Origin: JBBFMJ01 sp037441225 | GTDB taxonomy: Bacteria > Acidobacteriota > Thermoanaerobaculia > UBA2201 | Length of the DNA stretch: 13,489 bases | Direction of reading: 5' to 3' | Assembly: GCA_037441225.1 (NCBI GenBank) | Contig: JBBISU010000087.1 | Location: 1-13,489, forward strand | In this document: one piece after another, positions 1-7,125 of the stretch | Layout of the letters: each line of letters starts with the position of its first letter | Position numbering within the stretch: the stretch's first letter is position 1 | Translations under genes and position numbers: made by a program | The notes under the pieces: generated by a model | Seen by the model: the letters and a program-made list of their open reading frames with translations, nothing else | Databases searched by the model: none | What the model was told of the DNA's origin: nothing

Positions 1-64
1 CAGGACCATTAAAGCATCACTCTATAAGGTAGTAAATCTTATTCAAAAAGAATTGACGAAGTAA
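1..64 (+). CDS. 3' end of an unidentified gene (partial)
   Basis: One frame is open from the window edge (codons from position 2) for 20 codons and closes at TAA 62-64. The visible C-terminal peptide begins RTIKASLYKVV and ends QKELTK; it is lysine-rich and looks helical. I do not recognise the family. Because the gene lies directly upstream of an efflux operon it could be a regulator (TetR-type genes often precede such operons), but that is inference from context only. Its stop codon touches the left end of the transposase element. Removing the element would place this stop 8 nt before the start of the TolC-like gene, so the two were probably neighbours in one operon. With only 20 codons visible, chance is possible. 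Confidence 0.4.
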   Translation, partial: RTIKASLYKVVNLIQKELTK

Positions 65-93
65 ATGGGGTCGTGTCTTGATTTTTGAATTTT
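64..93 (+). repeat. left terminal inverted repeat of the RAYT element
   Basis: It reads AATGGGGTC at 64-72, then GTCTTGATT at 75-83 and TTGAATTTT at 85-93. The reverse complement of 967-996 matches it at 27 of 30 positions; mismatches fall at 73, 74 and 84. It contains the TTGATT used as a plausible -35 box for the transposase. Confidence 0.85.
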
Positions 94-106
94 AATGTTT
101 TATAAT
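78..106 (+). promoter_or_regulatory. candidate promoter of the transposase gene
   Basis: TTGATT at 78-83 and a perfect TATAAT at 101-106 are separated by exactly 17 nt. The -35 box lies inside the left inverted repeat. The predicted transcription start is near 113, only a few bases before the ATG at 117, and no Shine-Dalgarno sequence precedes that ATG. The mRNA would therefore be leaderless or nearly so. Confidence 0.5.
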
Positions 107-116
107 TATAGTTGTT

Positions 117-989
117 ATGGCAAGAGCGCTTAGAATAGAATATGCAGGGGCTGTATATCATGTGACATCCAGGGGGAACGAGAAGAAGTCCATATTTCTT
201 GATAACAAAGACAGGATTTTGTTTCTGGAGATATTGAAGGAAGTGACTGAGAGATTCCGTTGGCTTTGCCATGCTTACTGCCTTATGGACAACCATTATC
301 ATTTATTAATAGAAACGCCTGAAGGAAATCTGTCAAAGGGAATGAAGCATCTTAACGGTAAATACACGCAGGCATTCAACAGGAAGAATGAAAGGGTTGG
401 ACATCTTTTTCAGGGCAGATATAAAGCGGTTCTGATAGAAAAGGAGAGCCATCTTCTCGAAGTAGCAAGATATGTGGTACTTAACCCTGTTCGGGCTAAG
501 GTAGTTGAAAATCCCTCAAATTGGAAATGGAGTAGTTACAATGCAACAGCTGGTTTCTGCAAAAGACCTGCTTATCTTACAGTTGACTGGGTGCTGAGTC
601 GCTTCGGAAAAGAGGAGAAGACAGCACAGAAAAGGTATAGGGAATTCATCAATGCAGGAATTAACAAGACAGATATCTGGAAAGATGTTAAGGGGAAAAT
701 GGTGCTTGGAAGAGCTGACTTTGTTAATAAATTCAAGGAGTTTCTAAAAGGGAAAAGAAATTTGAAAGATATTCCAAAGATTCAAAGATTCGTTGACAGG
801 CCGGATCTTTCTGAATTATTTACCAAAAGAATGATAAAGACAAGGGAGAAAAGAGACAACATAATTATTGAATCAGTCATTAGATATGGCTATGATCAGG
901 CTGAGGTGGCGAGATATCTAAACATTCATTATTCAACCGTAAGCAAGATAATCAAGAGGAAAAGAGAAAATTCAAGAATCAAGACCTGA
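117..989 (+). CDS. REP-associated tyrosine transposase (RAYT; Y1 / IS200-like HUH)
   Basis: This is a single-strand DNA transposase/endonuclease of the Y1 HUH superfamily, 290 aa long. The N-terminal part (residues 3-130) is the transposase_17 domain. It shows YHVTSRGN at 14-21, the metal-binding HUH pair as H60-Y-H62 within MDNHYHLLIE, and the probable nucleophile Tyr83 in GKYTQAFNRK, followed by GHLFQGRYKA and the YVVLNPVRA motif. Residues about 252-281 form a helix-turn-helix (EVARYLNIHYSTVSKIIKR), the C-terminal DNA-binding extension seen in many RAYTs. All catalytic residues are present, so it looks intact. The last six codons and the stop lie within the right inverted repeat, so protein and DNA end are constrained together. 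No Shine-Dalgarno sequence precedes the ATG. RAYTs are often immobile single-copy genes acting on REP palindromes, but the flanking repeats here favour an element that moved. Confidence 0.93.
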   Translation: MARALRIEYAGAVYHVTSRGNEKKSIFLDNKDRILFLEILKEVTERFRWLCHAYCLMDNHYHLLIETPEGNLSKGMKHLNGKYTQAFNRKNERVGHLFQGRYKAVLIEKESHLLEVARYVVLNPVRAKVVENPSNWKWSSYNATAGFCKRPAYLTVDWVLSRFGKEEKTAQKRYREFINAGINKTDIWKDVKGKMVLGRADFVNKFKEFLKGKRNLKDIPKIQRFVDRPDLSELFTKRMIKTREKRDNIIIESVIRYGYDQAEVARYLNIHYSTVSKIIKRKRENSRIKT

Positions 990-996
990 CCCCATT
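967..996 (-). repeat. right terminal inverted repeat of the RAYT element
   Basis: It is the reverse complement of 64-93 with three mismatches. On the + strand it reads AAAATTCAAGAATCAAGAC, then CTGACCCCATT. It encodes the last residues (NSRIKT) and the TGA stop (987-989) of the transposase. It ends 9 nt before the TolC-like start codon. Confidence 0.85.
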
Positions 997-1005
997 AGGG
1001 GGAAG

Positions 1006-2319
1006 ATGATAAGAATTTTAATGATATTATTTTTTTGTTTAAATTTTTTTGCAGAAGAAATTGTTTTTGATTTAAAAGAAATAATAGAATATGCAAATAA
1101 GAATAATCCAGAAATTTTAATAAATAAAAAGGATTTAGAAGAAGAAGATTATAATATAATAATAGAAAGCAGTTACAGATACCCATCAGTGAATTTTTTA
1201 TCCAGCGCTTCAAGGTATAAATTCCCTTATCCTATAACACCTATTTCTTTTGAAGGTGGAAAACTTATTATCCCGGAGTTTGACAAATCCATATTTAACC
1301 TTGGTTTGTCAATAAATTTTCCCCTTTACAAAGGTGGAAGGATTGAAAAAGCAGCTGAAATTGCTGGAATTAAAAGGAATTTAAAAGAAATTTCATATAA
1401 AATTCAAAAGAGGGAACTTGAATATGCCATATCAATCCTTTATTTTAAAATTTTACAACTTCAAAATTTAAAAAAAGCAGCAGAGTTTTCTGTTGAACAA
1501 ATGGAAATACATAAAAAAAATGCAGAAAATTTTTATAATGCAGGGATGGCTCCAAAAATTGATTTAATAAAAGCAGAAGTGGAACTTTCAAGGGCAAAAG
1601 AAAACCTTTTAACTGTAAATAATAACTTAAAAATTTGTTATGAGTATTTAAAAAATGCAATTGGATTTGAAGGCAGTATAGAAAATCTTAAATTAAAAGA
1701 AGCAGAATATTTTGAAAATATTGAAATTGATGAAGAAAAGGCATTACAGGAAGGTTATTTGAGAAGATTGGAGTTTAAAGAAATTTTAAAAAGAAAAAGT
1801 TTGGTTGAAGATAAGATAAATTTTGTAAAGGGGAAAAAATTGCCAGAGGTCTTTATTTCACAGGACTGGCTGCTTTCAGCGGGTTCTTCATTTGAATTTG
1901 AAGAAAATTATGCTTTTTCTTTAAAACTAATTCTTCCAATTTATGAAGGCAGAAGGATAAACTTTGAAAAGAAAATATATGAAATAGAACTTGAAAAGAT
2001 AAAGGAAGGTGAAAGGGGTTTGAAAATTCAAATTGAAAAGGAGATAAAGGAAGCAATCTTAAATTTTGAAAGTGCAAAAGAAAGGATCTCTGTTTTAAAG
2101 GATTCAATAGATGAAGCAAGAGAAAATTTAAGGATTGAGCAACTTTTGTATGAGAGTGGCTCAAGCACTTCAAAAGATGTAATTGATGCAGAAAATTTTT
2201 TGCTTCAAATAGAAACAGGTTATTTAAATGCTCTATTTGATAAAAATGTTTCAATATTAAATATTTATAAAGCAATGGGATATGAAATATTAGATTTGAT
2301 TAAAGGAGATTTTAAATGA
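1006..2319 (+). CDS. TolC-like outer membrane efflux protein (OEP family)
   Basis: This is the outer-membrane channel of a tripartite efflux system, 437 aa, a usual TolC-family length. Residues 1-16 (MIRILMILFFCLNFFA) are a short signal peptide with likely cleavage after A16. There are two OEP repeats, each ending in the family signature: FYNAGMAPKIDLIKAEVELS in the first half, and YESGSSTSKDVIDAENFLLQ near the C-terminus. Long helical Lys/Glu-rich stretches alternate with beta-strand segments such as LGLSINFPLYKGGR and FSLKLILPIYEGRR. The ATG at 1006 follows AGGGGG at 997-1002 with a short 3-nt spacer. The stop overlaps the next start (ATGA). It is the first gene of the efflux operon and has no promoter of its own between the transposon end and its start. 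The exported substrate cannot be told from sequence. Confidence 0.92.
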   Translation: MIRILMILFFCLNFFAEEIVFDLKEIIEYANKNNPEILINKKDLEEEDYNIIIESSYRYPSVNFLSSASRYKFPYPITPISFEGGKLIIPEFDKSIFNLGLSINFPLYKGGRIEKAAEIAGIKRNLKEISYKIQKRELEYAISILYFKILQLQNLKKAAEFSVEQMEIHKKNAENFYNAGMAPKIDLIKAEVELSRAKENLLTVNNNLKICYEYLKNAIGFEGSIENLKLKEAEYFENIEIDEEKALQEGYLRRLEFKEILKRKSLVEDKINFVKGKKLPEVFISQDWLLSAGSSFEFEENYAFSLKLILPIYEGRRINFEKKIYEIELEKIKEGERGLKIQIEKEIKEAILNFESAKERISVLKDSIDEARENLRIEQLLYESGSSTSKDVIDAENFLLQIETGYLNALFDKNVSILNIYKAMGYEILDLIKGDFK

Positions 2320-3293
2320 AAAAATTTATTTTTTTGATAGTTTTAATTTTTGCTTTAATTTTTATTTACATTTTTTTTAAAGACAAAGAAGATGAAAATT
2401 CCCTTTTGGTTTTATCTGGAAACATTGAAGTAAAAGAAGTAAATGTTGCCTTTGAGCTTTCAGGAAGAATAAAAGAATTAAATAAAAAAGAAGGAGATAA
2501 GGTTGAGGAAATGGAAGTTCTGGGTAAAATTGATGGAGAAAAAATTGAAAAAGAATTAGAACTTCAAAGTGAAATTTTAGAAGAAGCAAAAATAAAACTG
2601 CAAGAACTCAAGAAGGGCTCAAGAGAGCAAGAGATAAAGGAATGGGAGGCAAATTTAAAGGCAGCAGAAGTTGAAATGGAAAAAGCAAAAAAGGATTTTC
2701 AAAGGGCAGATTTTTTATATAAAAATGGGGCAATTTCAGTAGCAATATATGAAGAATTTAAAAAAATTATGGAACTCTCAGAAGCAAATTATCAAAAGGT
2801 AAGAGAAAAATTAGATTTAATTAAAGAGGGTCCAAGGGAAGAAGAAATAAAAAGACAGGAGAAAAAGATAAAGCAAATTGAAGCAAATATAAAAATTATA
2901 GAAGATAATTTAAGAGACACAATTTTGTATTCTCCAATAAATGGAGTTGTTCTTCAAAAATATACAGAGGAAGGGGAAATTGCAAATCCTTCTCATCCAG
3001 TTTATACAATTGGAAAAATTGATGAGCCCTATGTGAAGGTTTACATAAAAGAAGATAAATTAGGGCTTATAAAAATTGGGCAGGAGGCAGAGGTCTTCTC
3101 TGATACATATCCAGATAAATCTTATTCTGGAAAAATAACATATATTTCATCTGAGGCAGAATTTACACCAAAAAATATTCAAACAAAAGAAGAAAGGACA
3201 AAACTTGTCTTTGAGGTAAAAGTTGATGTAAAAAATGAAAAGGAAGAATTAAAACCAGGGATGCCAGTGGATGTAAAAATAAAATTAAAATGA
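2316..3293 (+). CDS. HlyD/YbhG-like membrane fusion protein (periplasmic adaptor)
   Basis: This 325-aa adaptor should join the inner-membrane ABC transporter to the TolC-like channel. Residues 5-21 form an N-terminal membrane anchor with no lipobox. Residues 33-70 and 203-235 are the two halves of the lipoyl/barrel-sandwich domain (SGNIEVKEVNVAFELSGRI; then ILYSPINGVVLQKYTEEGEI). Between them lies a coiled-coil hairpin at about 72-200. The hairpin carries a repeated motif, KKGSREQEIK at 99-108 and KEGPREEEIK at 170-179, one on each half. The segment AEFTPKNIQTKEERTKLVFEVKV near 281-303 matches the characteristic C-terminal region of E. coli YbhG and relatives. RBS AAAGGAGAT (2302-2310) lies at good spacing. 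Its ATG overlaps the TolC stop, indicating translational coupling. Confidence 0.92.
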   Translation: MKKFIFLIVLIFALIFIYIFFKDKEDENSLLVLSGNIEVKEVNVAFELSGRIKELNKKEGDKVEEMEVLGKIDGEKIEKELELQSEILEEAKIKLQELKKGSREQEIKEWEANLKAAEVEMEKAKKDFQRADFLYKNGAISVAIYEEFKKIMELSEANYQKVREKLDLIKEGPREEEIKRQEKKIKQIEANIKIIEDNLRDTILYSPINGVVLQKYTEEGEIANPSHPVYTIGKIDEPYVKVYIKEDKLGLIKIGQEAEVFSDTYPDKSYSGKITYISSEAEFTPKNIQTKEERTKLVFEVKVDVKNEKEELKPGMPVDVKIKLK

Positions 3294-4183
3294 TTGAAAT
3301 AAGAAATTTAAGAAAAGAATACAATGGAGAAATTGCATTAAATAATTTGAATATAAAAATAAATAGAGGTGAAATATATGGCTTTATTGGTTCTGATGGA
3401 GCTGGAAAGACCACATTATTGAGAATTCTTTCAGGAATTCTAAAGCAAAGTAGTGGAGAAATAATAATTGAAAGTGAAAATTTAAGTTATGTTCCACAAA
3501 AATTTGGACTATATGAAGAGTTAACTGTATTTGAAAATATGGATTTTTTTGCAGAAATTTATGCCATTGAAAGTAAAGAAAAAAATAAAAAAATTGAAGA
3601 AATTTTAAATTTTTTAGAACTTTTAGAGTTTAAGAAAAAGGCTGCTGGCAAACTTTCTGGTGGAATGAAGCAAAAACTTTCTTTGGGTTGTGCTTTAATT
3701 AGTAATCCAGAAATACTAATTATGGATGAACCAACTGTTGGGCTTGATCCAGTTGCAAGGGGAGATATATGGGGTGTTTTAAAAAAACTTTCAAAAGAAA
3801 AAAAATGCATCGTAGTTTCAACTTCTTATTTTGAAGAAGGAGAAAAATGTGACAGAGTTTGTTTTTTGCATCAAGGAAATGTTTTAGAAGAAGGGGCACC
3901 AGAAAACTTAAGAAAAAAATTTCCCTTTACCTCCATTGATATTTTATCTGAAAAACCAAAAGAAATATTTGAATTTTTAAAAAATTTGGACTTTGTAATT
4001 GACTCTGTCCTCTATGGAAATAGGATACATTTGATAATAAAGGAAAATTTTGAAATAGATAATTTAGCTCAAATCTTAAAAAAGGAAGGATTTCCAGTAA
4101 AAGATGTTTTGACATCAAAAGTAACTATGGAAGATTTGTTTGTTTATAAATTAAAAGAAAATGGAAAGCAATATTTCAATTGA
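3290..4183 (+). CDS. ABC transporter ATP-binding protein, YbhF N-half type
   Basis: This is one of two nucleotide-binding subunits of the exporter, 297 aa. Walker A is GSDGAGKTT (34-42), the Q-loop lies in VPQKFGLYEELT, the signature is an intact LSGG (122-125), Walker B is ILIMDE with catalytic Glu147, and the D-loop is VGLDP. The switch histidine is absent: VVSTSYFEEGE puts Ser179 where His is expected. GSDGAGKT and the STSY-type H-loop are also features of the N-terminal half of E. coli YbhF. After about residue 215 there is a C-terminal extension of roughly 80 aa typical of DrrA/CcmA-type export ATPases. The start overlaps the previous stop (ATGA). Its partner for dimerisation is most likely the next gene. 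Confidence 0.93.
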   Translation: MIEIRNLRKEYNGEIALNNLNIKINRGEIYGFIGSDGAGKTTLLRILSGILKQSSGEIIIESENLSYVPQKFGLYEELTVFENMDFFAEIYAIESKEKNKKIEEILNFLELLEFKKKAAGKLSGGMKQKLSLGCALISNPEILIMDEPTVGLDPVARGDIWGVLKKLSKEKKCIVVSTSYFEEGEKCDRVCFLHQGNVLEEGAPENLRKKFPFTSIDILSEKPKEIFEFLKNLDFVIDSVLYGNRIHLIIKENFEIDNLAQILKKEGFPVKDVLTSKVTMEDLFVYKLKENGKQYFN

Positions 4184-4886
4184 TGTAAGAAACCTTACAA
4201 AAAAATTTGGGGATTTTGTTGCAGTTGACAATATTGAAATTCAAGTTAGAAAAGGTGAAATTTTTGGAATATTGGGTCCAAATGGTGCAGGAAAGACAAC
4301 TACAATAAGGATGCTTTGCGGGCTCTTGCTCCCCACAAAAGCAGAAGGAAAAGTAAATAACTTTGATATAATGAAAAATCCAGAGGATATTAAAAAATCT
4401 ATTGGATATGTCTCTCAAAAATTTTCCCTTTATGAGGATTTGACTTCTTTTGAAAATTTAAGTTTTTATGAAGGGATTTATAGAGTTAAAGAAAAGAATG
4501 TAAAGGAATGGGTTATAAAAACTTTAGAACTTGAAGAATACAAAAACAAAACTGCAGGAAAACTTCCCCTTGGAATAAGGCAGAGATTAGCACTTGGGTG
4601 TGCAATTATGCATAAACCAGAAATTTTATTTTTAGATGAACCAACTTCAGGAACTGACCCTGTATATAGAAGAAGTTTTTGGGATATAATTTATAAATTT
4701 TCTTCAGAGAAAAAAACAATTGTCCTTACAACACATTACCTTGAAGAAGCAGAATTTTGTGAAAATATTGCCTTAATTTTTAACGGGAAAATAATATTGA
4801 AAGGCAGACCTAATCAATTAAAAGAAAATTATAAAAAAGATAATCTTGAAGAAATTTTTATAGAATGTATAAAGGATAAAGAATGA
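4161..4886 (+). CDS. ABC transporter ATP-binding protein, YbhF C-half type
   Basis: This is the second nucleotide-binding subunit, 241 aa. Walker A is a canonical GPNGAGKTT (39-47), the Q-loop lies in VSQKFSLYEDLT, Walker B is ILFLDE (Asp159, Glu160), and the switch His192 is present in TTHYLEEAE. The signature is degenerate: LPLG (135-138) replaces LSGG, as in the C-terminal half of E. coli YbhF. Paired with the preceding ATPase, one composite site would combine this protein's Walker A/B and His with the partner's LSGG. The other site would combine a Ser switch residue with LPLG. The ATG at 4161 lies 23 bp inside the upstream gene with only a weak A/G-rich sequence before it, so translation probably depends on coupling. 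Confidence 0.93.
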   Translation: MESNISIDVRNLTKKFGDFVAVDNIEIQVRKGEIFGILGPNGAGKTTTIRMLCGLLLPTKAEGKVNNFDIMKNPEDIKKSIGYVSQKFSLYEDLTSFENLSFYEGIYRVKEKNVKEWVIKTLELEEYKNKTAGKLPLGIRQRLALGCAIMHKPEILFLDEPTSGTDPVYRRSFWDIIYKFSSEKKTIVLTTHYLEEAEFCENIALIFNGKIILKGRPNQLKENYKKDNLEEIFIECIKDKE

Positions 4887-5953
4887 GGATAAAAAGGGTT
4901 TTTGCAATTTCAAAAAAAGAATATTTACAAATTATAAGAGACCCAATTTCTTTGTCCCTTTCTTTTCTTATGCCTGCTGTTTTATTGTTTTTATTTGGAT
5001 ATGCTATAAGTTTTGATATAAAAAATATAAAAACTTGTGTCCTTGATCAAGAAAGAAATTCCAAATCCAGAAATTTCATTTCAAATTTTGAAAGTTCAGG
5101 ATACTTTAAAGTAATCTCATACTTGGAAAGAGAAGATGAAATAGATAAATTTTTGGATTCAGGAAAAACAGCTCTTGGAATATGGATTCCTCAAAATTTT
5201 TCAAAAAATTCAGAGGCCTTAATTGTAATTGATGGAAGTGATGCAGGAAATGCTTCTTTAATTTTAAATTATATATCAGACATTTTTTTAGCAGACAAAG
5301 AAAATTCTTCAAAGATAAATTTAAAGATAAGGTTCTGGTACAATGAAGATTTAAAGTCAAGAAATTTCATAATACCAGGATTAATTGCACTAATCATTGC
5401 AATCATTTCAGCCCTCCTTTCTTCTCTTACAATTTCAAGGGAATGGGAAAGGGGAACTATGGAAAAACTTATCTCAACACCTTTAAAACCCTCTGAAGTA
5501 ATTATTGGAAAAATAATCCCCTATTTTTTAATTGGAATAATTGATTTGGTCTTTTCAGTATTAATTGCTTGTTTATTGTTTAAAGTCCCTTTAAAGGGAA
5601 ATTTATTTTTCCTTTCACTTGTCTCTTTAATTTATTTGTTTGGAGGCCTTTCTTATGGAATTCTAATCTCTACTGCTACAAAATCCCAGATCCTTTCAAT
5701 ACAAATTTCAATTGTTTCAACCTACCTTCCAACCCTTCTTTTGTCTGGTTTTATATTTGCAATAGAAAATATGCCAGATATAATACAAACAATCACATAT
5801 CTTGTGCCAGCTAAATATTTTATTTTTATTGTAAGAAATATATTCCTGAAAGGAAGCCCTGTAAATTATTTATTATTTCAATTCATCCTTTTAGTCCTTT
5901 TTTCACTTCTTTTCTTTGCTCTATCAATTAAAAAATTTAAAAAAGAGGTTTAA
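4883..5953 (+). CDS. ABC-2 type transporter permease (YbhS/YbhR-like), first
   Basis: This is an inner-membrane permease of the ABC-2 family, 356 aa. The layout is typical. One membrane segment lies near the N-terminus (about 24-43), then a large extracytoplasmic domain (about 45-160), then five more segments (about 163-184, 211-233, 241-263, 273-295, 328-348). Family motifs include the amphipathic start KKEYLQIIRDP, EWERGTMEKLISTPLKPSEVIIGK after TM2, and the late LLLSGFIFAIENMPDIIQTITYLVPAKYF block. It is a paralogue of the next gene: same length, with matching blocks such as GYAxxFDIKNI and SSGYF. The start overlaps the ATPase stop (ATGA). The two permeases probably form a heterodimer. Confidence 0.93.
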   Translation: MRIKRVFAISKKEYLQIIRDPISLSLSFLMPAVLLFLFGYAISFDIKNIKTCVLDQERNSKSRNFISNFESSGYFKVISYLEREDEIDKFLDSGKTALGIWIPQNFSKNSEALIVIDGSDAGNASLILNYISDIFLADKENSSKINLKIRFWYNEDLKSRNFIIPGLIALIIAIISALLSSLTISREWERGTMEKLISTPLKPSEVIIGKIIPYFLIGIIDLVFSVLIACLLFKVPLKGNLFFLSLVSLIYLFGGLSYGILISTATKSQILSIQISIVSTYLPTLLLSGFIFAIENMPDIIQTITYLVPAKYFIFIVRNIFLKGSPVNYLLFQFILLVLFSLLFFALSIKKFKKEV

Positions 5954-5955
5954 AG

Positions 5956-7026
5956 GTGATATATGTTTTGAAAAGTTTTATTAAAAAAGAATTTACTCAA
6001 ATAAAAAGAGACAAAAGGATGCTTTTTTTTATTTTTGTCCCACCTTTAATTCAACTTTTAATCCTTGGTTATGCTTTAAATTTTGATATAAAAAATATAG
6101 ATGTTTGTTTTTGTGACCTTGAAAAGACATCGGAGAGCAGGGAAATTTTAAGAAAATTGAGTTCTTCTGGTTATTTTAGAATTAAATATTATTTGGAATC
6201 GTGCAAAAAAATGGATGAACTCTTAGATAAAGGAAAAGTAAAAGTTGGAATAAAAATAGACAAAAATTTTTCAAAGAAAAAGGAAATTCAAATAATAATT
6301 GATGGGACAGATGTAAATACTGCCTCCATTTCAAAGGGATATTTAAAAAAAATATTTTATGAAAAATTTGAAAGGAAAAATCCAGAGGTAAATTTTGAAT
6401 TGAGGGTCTGGTATAATCCAGAACTGAAAAGCCAGAATTACAATGTGCCAGGAATTGTTGCCTTTTTGATTATGCTAACCTGCCTTTTGCTTACCTCTAT
6501 GTCAATTGTAAAAGAAAGAGAAAGCGGAACCTTAGAACAAATCCTTGTAACCCCTTTAAAACCAATTGAATTTATAATAGGAAAGACAATTCCCTTTGCA
6601 ATTATTGGATTCTTTGAAATGTCCCTTGCTTTGATCTTTGCAATTCTTGTCTTTAAAATTCCACTTAAAGGATCTATTCTTTTTTTATTTTTTTCTGCTT
6701 TGATTTATATTTTAAGCTTTTTGGGGATTGGGCTTTTTATTTCAACCATTTCAAAGACAATGCAACAGGCAATGATGCTATCCTTTTTTATTTTACTTCC
6801 AACAATTATATTATCTGGTTTCCTCTTTCCAATAGAAAATATGCCTCTTTTAATACAATATATTACTTATTTAAATCCCTTAAGGTATTTTTTAATAATA
6901 ATTAGAGGGATATTCTTAAAAGGAATTGGACTTTCTATTTTATGGAAAGAAATTTTAATATTATTATTTATAAGTACAGCAATCTCTTCTTTAAGTATTT
7001 TAAATTTTAGAAAAAGAATAAAATAA
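5956..7026 (+). CDS. ABC-2 type transporter permease (YbhS/YbhR-like), second
   Basis: This is the second ABC-2 permease, also 356 aa. Membrane segments lie at about 22-42, 163-184, 211-233, 240-262, 270-292 and 330-350, around an extracytoplasmic domain at 44-160. ERESGTLEQILVTPLKPIEFIIGK and IILSGFLFPIENMPLLIQYITYLNPLRYF match the corresponding blocks of the first permease. The start is GTG at 5956, chosen because AAGAGG at 5943-5948 is suitably spaced, it lies 2 nt after the previous stop, and the protein then aligns from its first residues (KKEFTQIKRDK) with its paralogue. It is the last gene of the efflux operon. No GC-rich hairpin with a U-tract follows it, so transcription may end by Rho or run into the next promoter region. 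Confidence 0.92.
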   Translation: MIYVLKSFIKKEFTQIKRDKRMLFFIFVPPLIQLLILGYALNFDIKNIDVCFCDLEKTSESREILRKLSSSGYFRIKYYLESCKKMDELLDKGKVKVGIKIDKNFSKKKEIQIIIDGTDVNTASISKGYLKKIFYEKFERKNPEVNFELRVWYNPELKSQNYNVPGIVAFLIMLTCLLLTSMSIVKERESGTLEQILVTPLKPIEFIIGKTIPFAIIGFFEMSLALIFAILVFKIPLKGSILFLFFSALIYILSFLGIGLFISTISKTMQQAMMLSFFILLPTIILSGFLFPIENMPLLIQYITYLNPLRYFLIIIRGIFLKGIGLSILWKEILILLFISTAISSLSILNFRKRIK

Positions 7027-7054
7027 ATTATCTTCATTTAAAGTTTAAAAAACA

Positions 7055-7071
7055 TTGTGATTTTTTTCACT
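7055..7071 (+). promoter_or_regulatory. candidate CRP/FNR-family operator
   Basis: TGTGA (7056-7060), six T bases, then TCACT (7067-7071) matches the TGTGA-N6-TCACA consensus of CRP-type regulators at 9 of 10 defined positions. The site lies 2 nt upstream of the -35 box at 7074, near -45 from the predicted start, a location used by activators. No CRP-like gene is in the window. The spacer is pure T, so chance in AT-rich DNA cannot be excluded. Confidence 0.35.
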
Positions 7072-7073
7072 TG

Positions 7074-7102
7074 TTGACAATTTGTTTTTTTTAAGTTATA
7101 TT
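7074..7102 (+). promoter_or_regulatory. sigma-70-type promoter for the SPFH / aminotransferase / carboxykinase operon
   Basis: A perfect TTGACA (7074-7079) is followed after exactly 17 nt by TATATT (7097-7102, 5/6 to TATAAT). The predicted start is near 7109, giving a leader of about 17 nt. A strong Shine-Dalgarno sequence, AAGGAGG (7115-7121), precedes the ATG at 7126. The -35 box sits inside a small palindrome, TTGTTGACAA (7071-7080). Confidence 0.75.
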
Positions 7103-7125
7103 ATATTTTTCAAAAAGGAGGGGAT

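Larger units (their letters stand above)
64..996 (+). mobile_element. RAYT / IS200-like HUH transposase element with terminal inverted repeats
   Basis: A unit of about 930 bp is bounded by 30-nt imperfect inverted repeats at 64-93 and 967-996 and holds a single Y1 transposase gene. Its base composition is visibly richer in G+C than the very AT-rich genes on both sides, which suggests recent acquisition. I see no target-site duplication, as expected for HUH single-strand transposition. Insertion is intercistronic: the stop codon of the upstream frame abuts the left end, and the TolC-like start codon lies 10 nt beyond the right end. Exact ends are uncertain by a few bases because the repeats were found by eye. 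Confidence 0.8.

Noticed and set aside
7027..7073. Rho-independent terminator after the efflux operon
   Set aside because: T-runs are present but no GC-containing stem precedes them.
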